64,000 nt of DNA from an uncultured Poribacteria bacterium (GTDB lineage: Bacteria; Poribacteria; WGA-4E; PCPOR2b), in the NCBI GenBank assembly GCA_958296125.1, contig OY282444.1:434001-498000 (forward strand), given 5' to 3'. Numbering within the stretch: the first letter of the stretch is position 1; each line of letters starts with the position of its first letter. The notes under the pieces are model-generated. The model was not told where the DNA came from, searched no databases, and worked only from the letters and a program-made list of their open reading frames with translations. The position numbers and the translations under genes were made by a program. Positions 62,953 through 64,000 of the stretch are shown one piece after another.

Positions 62953-62970
62953 GCAACAGGAGGAATAGTT

Positions 62971-64000
62971 ATGCATCACACTGATACCCATGCCTATGAT
63001 CTCCACCTCCGCGCTGGGCGCGTTGTATGTCCGGCAACTGGGTTGGATGGTCCGGGGGGAGTCGCGGTTCGCGGCGATCGCATCGTCGCTGTTGGTGATC
63101 AGATCGACGAATCGGCGCGGGAGACACTGGATTTCCCAGATGCCATGCTGCTTCCGGGGTTGGTGGATATGCACGCCCACCCCGCACGTGAAGGCTCAAA
63201 ATACGGTGTTGACCCCGACGTTCACTTCCTCCCCCGTGGAGCGACGACCGTGCTTTCCCAAGGGGATGCAGGTGCCGGTAATTGGGCCCGATACCGTGAA
63301 TCTATCATCGAAGGTGCACGAACACGCGTCCGGTTGGCTATCAATCTCTCCGTTACGGGGGAATCGAACCCGACGAGCGGCTGTTTCGAGAATTTGGACG
63401 ATGTGGATGTGGATGCCTGTGTGGCAGCGATTGAAGATGGGGGTGAGGCAATCTGGGGTATTGCTGCTAACATAGCCAAATCCTGCGCCGGTGATAATGA
63501 TCCCCGCGAGATTCTGAACCGTGCATTGGCAGCCGGCAATCAAACGGATCGGCCCCTGCTCCTGGGCACGCGACGGGAGGCAGATTTCCCTTTGGACGAA
63601 CAACTAGAACTGTTACGCCCGGGAGATGTAATCACTTACTGTTTTCAGAGCGATCTGGATTGCCTCCTCAAGGATGGGCGTATCAAGGATGAGGTTTGGG
63701 AAGCTCGCGAGAGAGGGATACTGTTCGATATCGGGCACGGTATGAACTCATTCCACTTTGATGTAGCGGAGGTAGCAATCGCAAACGGGTTCCTTCCAGA
63801 CACCATCTCGACGGACCAATATATTCGGCATGTGGATAGCAACCCACAACATGATCTACCCCGCACCCTCTCCAAGCTGATCGCCGCTGGCATGTCCGAA
63901 GCGGACGCTTTAGCGCGGGTGACGGTGCGTCCCGCAGAATTTCTTGGGTTGTCCGGGGAGGTTGGGACGTTATCCCCGGGTGCCTGTGCAGACCTCGCCG
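62971..64000 (+). CDS. Amidohydrolase-superfamily protein, 3' end beyond the window
   Basis: The ATG at 62971 follows AGGAGGAA, 18 bp after the aminotransferase stop; the frame is open for 343 codons to the window edge. It reads as the deacetylase/dihydroorotase-like type: 'LLPGLVDMHAHPAREG' with the H-x-H pair, 'FDIGHGMNSFHFDVAEVAI', 'DTISTDQYIRHV' with the C-terminal metal Asp, and 'RVTVRPAEFLGLSGEVGTLSPG'. The positions usually filled by the carboxylated Lys and the two other His are changed (GIAAN, LLLGT, VITYCF). It may be mononuclear or inactive. Substrates of relatives include N-acyl-D-amino acids and cyclic amides. Confidence 0.88.
   Translation, partial: MHHTDTHAYDLHLRAGRVVCPATGLDGPGGVAVRGDRIVAVGDQIDESARETLDFPDAMLLPGLVDMHAHPAREGSKYGVDPDVHFLPRGATTVLSQGDAGAGNWARYRESIIEGARTRVRLAINLSVTGESNPTSGCFENLDDVDVDACVAAIEDGGEAIWGIAANIAKSCAGDNDPREILNRALAAGNQTDRPLLLGTRREADFPLDEQLELLRPGDVITYCFQSDLDCLLKDGRIKDEVWEARERGILFDIGHGMNSFHFDVAEVAIANGFLPDTISTDQYIRHVDSNPQHDLPRTLSKLIAAGMSEADALARVTVRPAEFLGLSGEVGTLSPGACADLA

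Overview
The window looks like part of a chromosome from an uncultured bacterium close to Candidatus Poribacteria or a related sponge-symbiont or marine lineage. This is an inference from gene content: five phytanoyl-CoA-dioxygenase-like (PhyH) oxygenases, two formylglycine-type sulfatases, a sialidase-like protein, two SUMF1-domain lipoproteins of the PAGEFQMGS / DEYEVTN type common in that group, and a complete Pup-proteasome cluster. No rRNA, tRNA, CRISPR array, transposase or replication origin was recognised.

Layout. 1-885: 3' part of a TolB-like propeller gene. 1146-8450 (minus strand): comB-like phosphatase, biotin carboxylase, membrane pyrophosphatase, folC and glyA, a core-metabolism block. 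9099-23985: mixed genes, including a deacetylase-like protein, an NTF2-like protein, an alkaline-phosphatase-superfamily hydrolase, guaB, a PhyH oxygenase, nuoI, a 961-residue orphan, a malate-dehydrogenase-like protein that has lost its catalytic relay, an XdhC-like protein and recQ. 24273-27721: four consecutive PhyH genes behind a good promoter.

27744-38928: a defence island. An SNF2 helicase with a C-terminal DUF3883 nuclease-like domain, a DUF2281 protein, a DUF1156 (PglXI-type) DNA methyltransferase and a DUF499 (BrxC/PglY-type) ATPase form a BREX-3-like set that has no PglZ here. Inserted in the middle is an AAA-ATPase / DUF4435 pair that matches the two-gene PARIS (AriA/AriB) plan. 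The pair is bounded by near-identical 32-bp direct repeats that duplicate the beginning of the DUF2281 gene, which looks like the scar of the insertion. In known PARIS systems AriA/AriB sense anti-restriction proteins, so a PARIS unit inside a methylation-based defence operon would act as its guard. This is the strongest candidate for a new system in the window.

39097-46940: an orphan branched-chain-type ABC binding lipoprotein, then the proteasome cluster ARC/Mpa - dop - pup - prcB - prcA - pafA in tight order. Pup ends in Gly-Gly-Glu, so it is ready for ligation without deamidation by Dop.

47115-55445: a cytochrome-c-like lipoprotein followed by a four-hairpin RNA-like stretch, a DnaJ protein, a sulfotransferase-like protein, a sialidase-like protein, an endonuclease III, and two SUMF1-domain lipoproteins that flank two small genes. 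55923-64000: a flavoprotein, a Gfo/Idh/MocA oxidoreductase, two sulfatases, a class III aminotransferase and an amidohydrolase cut by the window end. This block may serve catabolism of sulfated or amino-sugar compounds (inference). Short exact tandem duplications (9-16 bp, one of 30 bp) recur through coding and non-coding DNA and seem to be a habit of this genome.
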